A DNA stretch of 64,000 nucleotides, from NCBI RefSeq assembly GCF_004684345.1, contig NZ_CP038469.1, positions 1,488,001-1,552,000 on the forward strand. The letters are read 5' to 3'. Every line of letters starts with the position of its first letter. Positions within the stretch are counted from its first letter, which is position 1. Shown piece by piece: positions 61,909-64,000 of the stretch. The notes under the pieces were generated by a model, which had not been told where the DNA came from, did not search any database, and saw only the letters and a program-made list of their open reading frames with translations. A program made the position numbers and the translations under genes. Source of the stretch: Citrobacter tructae. GTDB lineage: Bacteria > Pseudomonadota > Gammaproteobacteria > Enterobacterales > Enterobacteriaceae.

Positions 61909-62985
61909 TCAGTGCCCCCGGGAGCGTGTGCTTTCGCCACCGTCCAGCAGTTCGAATCCAGCTGGGTATACAGATTCCAGGCGAGCGGCAATTCGCTGAG
62001 GAACTTGTCGCTGCACCGCCTGCACTGCCTGTTCAATCGCGACTTCAAATGCTCGCTGATTGGCCGCACCATGACTTTTTATCACCGTGCCGCGCAATCC
62101 TAACAGACAGGCGCCATTATACTGGTCGGGGTTGAGGTGACTGAATCGCCTCGTTAGGCTTTTTTGTAACCAACGTTTTAATAACAGCAGCCACCACGAC
62201 CGTTTTTTCCCCTCACCCTGAGATTTCAGCAGTGAGAGGAACATTCTTACAACACCTTCCATCGTCTTTAATGTGACATTGCCTGTAAAGCCGTCACAAA
62301 CCAGCACATCGGTTTTGCCAGTCAACAACTCATTGGCTTCAAGATAGCCGATATAGTTGATGGAAGGGATTGTTTTTAGCACAGCAGAAGCATCCCGAAT
62401 ACTGTCGAGACCCTTAGTTTCTTCTTCACCGATATTGAGCAATGCAACGCGAGGATTGGTAATCCCAACCACTTCCTCTGCCAACACGGAGCCCATGACG
62501 GCAAATTGCACCAACATCGTACTGTCGCAATCGACGTTAGCGCCTAAATCCAGCACCACCGTTTTGCCCTTTTGCTGATGCGGTAACACCGTCACCAGCG
62601 CAGGGCGCTCAATCCCCTCAAGGGGTTTGAGTAATAGCTTCGCAAGTCCCATTAGCGCGCCCGTATTACCGGCGCTGACACAGGCTTCTGCACGACCTTC
62701 TTTCACGAGCTCCAAGGCAACACGCATAGAACTACCGCGACTGGCGCGGATAGCTTGCGAGGGCCGGGCATCACTGGCAATAACTGACTGAGCAGGGATA
62801 ATCTGCAGACGTGAACGTTGTTCGAAGTCAGCTTTGGCAAGTAATGGCGTGATTGTATCGGGATCCCCGACTAAAAGAAGTGTGAGTTGCGAATTAGAAT
62901 TCAGTGCCTGCAATGCTGCAGGCACTGTCACGGTAGGGCCAAAATCGCCCCCCATGACATCTAACGCCAGGGTTAGACGTGTCAA
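61909..62985 (-). CDS. plsX: Phosphate acyltransferase PlsX
   Basis: A 358-residue peripheral enzyme that makes acyl-phosphate from acyl-ACP for glycerol 3-phosphate acylation. N-terminal LALDVMGGDFGP, SAGNTGALMGLAKL and VCDGFTGNVTLKTMEG are family motifs. It ends in a few residues unlike E. coli. It lies between rpmF and fabH, linking phospholipid and fatty acid synthesis. Confidence 0.95.
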   Translation of the reverse strand: MTRLTLALDVMGGDFGPTVTVPAALQALNSNSQLTLLLVGDPDTITPLLAKADFEQRSRLQIIPAQSVIASDARPSQAIRASRGSSMRVALELVKEGRAEACVSAGNTGALMGLAKLLLKPLEGIERPALVTVLPHQQKGKTVVLDLGANVDCDSTMLVQFAVMGSVLAEEVVGITNPRVALLNIGEEETKGLDSIRDASAVLKTIPSINYIGYLEANELLTGKTDVLVCDGFTGNVTLKTMEGVVRMFLSLLKSQGEGKKRSWWLLLLKRWLQKSLTRRFSHLNPDQYNGACLLGLRGTVIKSHGAANQRAFEVAIEQAVQAVQRQVPQRIAARLESVYPAGFELLDGGESTRSRGH

Positions 62986-63107
62986 GGTATCGTCGCTGCC
63001 CGGTTAGGTGTTTCCCCAGTTACCCGGGGAAAGCCTCACTAAGCTTCATCACGCTGGTACTCTTTGTTTTTCTCACCGAGGTGGGAAATTCATTGAGCCA
63101 TGCGTGA

Positions 63108-63281
63108 TTACTTAGCGATTACCTTACGGCCACGGTAGAAACCGTCGGCAGTGATGTGGTGACGCAGGTGTTGTTCACCAGAAGTTTTGTCTACAGACAG
63201 GCTGGTGACTGCGGTCAGAGCGTCATGAGAACGACGCATGCCACGTTTGGAACGGGTTGGTTTATTCTGTTGTACGGCCAT
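63108..63281 (-). CDS. rpmF: 50S ribosomal protein L32
   Basis: A 57-residue basic protein, MAVQQNKPTRSKRGMRRS at its start and GFYRGRKVIAK at its end, identical in pattern to E. coli L32. The start at 63281 follows AGGAGTAAGGTCC, a strong ribosome-binding site, 16 bp after yceD. It is part of the yceD-rpmF-plsX-fab cluster. Confidence 0.97.
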   Translation of the reverse strand: MAVQQNKPTRSKRGMRRSHDALTAVTSLSVDKTSGEQHLRHHITADGFYRGRKVIAK

Positions 63282-63297
63282 GGACCTTACTCCTCAA

Positions 63298-63819
63298 TTA
63301 CTTACGCTTTAAGCTGGCTAATACGGCAAATGGGTTTGGTTTTTGCGCTTCATCAGGCAATTCACCAAAGACCATGTCCGCCTCGGACACTTCACAGTGT
63401 TCAGAATCATGCACCGGAACTACCGGCAAGGAGAGGATAATCTCATCTTCAACCATTGCAAGTAGATCGATTTCACCGAATTCGTTAACCTCAATCGGCT
63501 CATACGCTTCCGGCAGTGCTTCAGCCTGCTCGTCAGAACGAACAGGACTAAAACAATATGTTGTGTGAACATGAAGTGGGAACGGTTTCCCGCAACGCTG
63601 ACATGCGAGCGTAACCGAGACCTTCGCATCGCCTGTAATAACGGCAAGACGCTGGTTGTCGATCGCGAACGACATGGAGCATTCCACATCACTGTCCACA
63701 CTGACTACGAAATCGGAGACGCGCTCTACCAGATCAGAAGTGTAGATACCTTCATAATCGAGGCGTTTTTGAGCCGTACGAACCGGATCAAGAGTCAGGG
63801 GTAATTTTACCTTTTGCAT
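63298..63819 (-). CDS. yceD: DUF177 protein YceD (23S rRNA accumulation)
   Basis: A 173-residue acidic protein of the DUF177 family. A CQRCG pair near residue 75 and a later cysteine are conserved. In E. coli loss of YceD lowers 23S rRNA; in plants the homologue acts in 23S processing. It heads the rpmF operon, which fits a ribosome link. ATG 63819 is the family start. Confidence 0.92.
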   Translation of the reverse strand: MQKVKLPLTLDPVRTAQKRLDYEGIYTSDLVERVSDFVVSVDSDVECSMSFAIDNQRLAVITGDAKVSVTLACQRCGKPFPLHVHTTYCFSPVRSDEQAEALPEAYEPIEVNEFGEIDLLAMVEDEIILSLPVVPVHDSEHCEVSEADMVFGELPDEAQKPNPFAVLASLKRK

Positions 63820-64000
63820 AGGGCGCGCATATTAACTTTGTAACGTCATATAGTCAAAGAAAAAGGCAGTCTGCGGTTGCCTTTTGCCAATAATTCGCAC
63901 ACATTGCGGGTCATCGACTTAAAATCGTTCAAGCCAGGCCATAATAGCCAGCTTGAAGGTCGAGGGCCCTAGTTTAAAATGGCTCTCATCAATACGCTAT
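63820..64000. other. Upstream region of yceD, window edge
   Basis: The last 181 bp should hold the yceD promoter. In E. coli yceF is divergent here, but I do not see its start (MPKLILAST) before the window ends. No other gene is supported. Confidence 0.4.

Noticed and set aside
63820..64000. Start of yceF at the right edge
   Set aside because: The expected N-terminus is not visible; the ATG near 63979 gives an unrelated sequence and only a few codons before the window ends.

Overview
The window reads as a chromosomal segment of a motile enterobacterium. Nearly every core gene matches its Escherichia coli/Salmonella counterpart in length and motifs, and the gene content and flagellar layout best suit a Citrobacter-like genome. 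The genus is an inference from remembered gene orders, not from a search.

Layout. 1-2.4 kb: yecH, tyrP (with a TyrR box) and yecA. 2.4-8.0 kb: a variable block between yecA and the tRNA gene leuZ. It holds a MerP-like and a MerT-like gene coupled to a Tat-exported transglutaminase-like gene, an SRPBCC/DUF1571-like pair, a small secreted protein, a truncated orphan and a decayed uracil-DNA-glycosylase-like gene. 8.0-16.7 kb: the tRNA operon glyW-cysT-leuZ, pgsA, uvrC-uvrY, yecF, sdiA and the cystine uptake genes tcyN-tcyL-dcyD-tcyJ. 16.7-22.3 kb: fliZ-fliA, fliC and fliDST with recognisable sigma-28 promoters. 22.3-25.9 kb: amyA, yedD, yedE-yedF. 25.9-37.1 kb: fliE and the class 2 operons fliFGHIJK and fliLMNOPQR. 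37.3-43.7 kb: rcsA (RcsAB box upstream), dsrB, yodD, the small RNA DsrA (dsrA), yodC, yedI, yedA, vsr-dcm and yedJ.

43.7-46.4 kb is a recombination scar. An OmpC/OmpS-type porin gene is cut after about 105 codons and runs in frame into a degenerate phage integrase that ends 66 bp before the serU tRNA gene. mtfA and asnT follow. 46.5-51.3 kb: shiA, amn and a long M24 aminopeptidase P gene. From 51.3 kb the window jumps to the ptsG-ycfH-holB-tmk-mltG-pabC-fabF-acpP-fabG-fabD-fabH-plsX-rpmF-yceD run. In E. coli this lies almost 0.9 Mb away and in the opposite relative orientation, so the junction is probably the edge of a terminus-spanning inversion.

Functional themes: a complete export apparatus, basal body, filament and late-regulator set for flagella; cystine import and D-cysteine breakdown; sugar uptake by ptsG with visible Mlc, CRP and SgrS target sites; and type II fatty acid synthesis feeding phospholipid synthesis (plsX, acpP, fab genes). 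The least explained parts are the mer-like/transglutaminase cassette and the two decayed loci at 6.6-7.8 kb and 44-45 kb.
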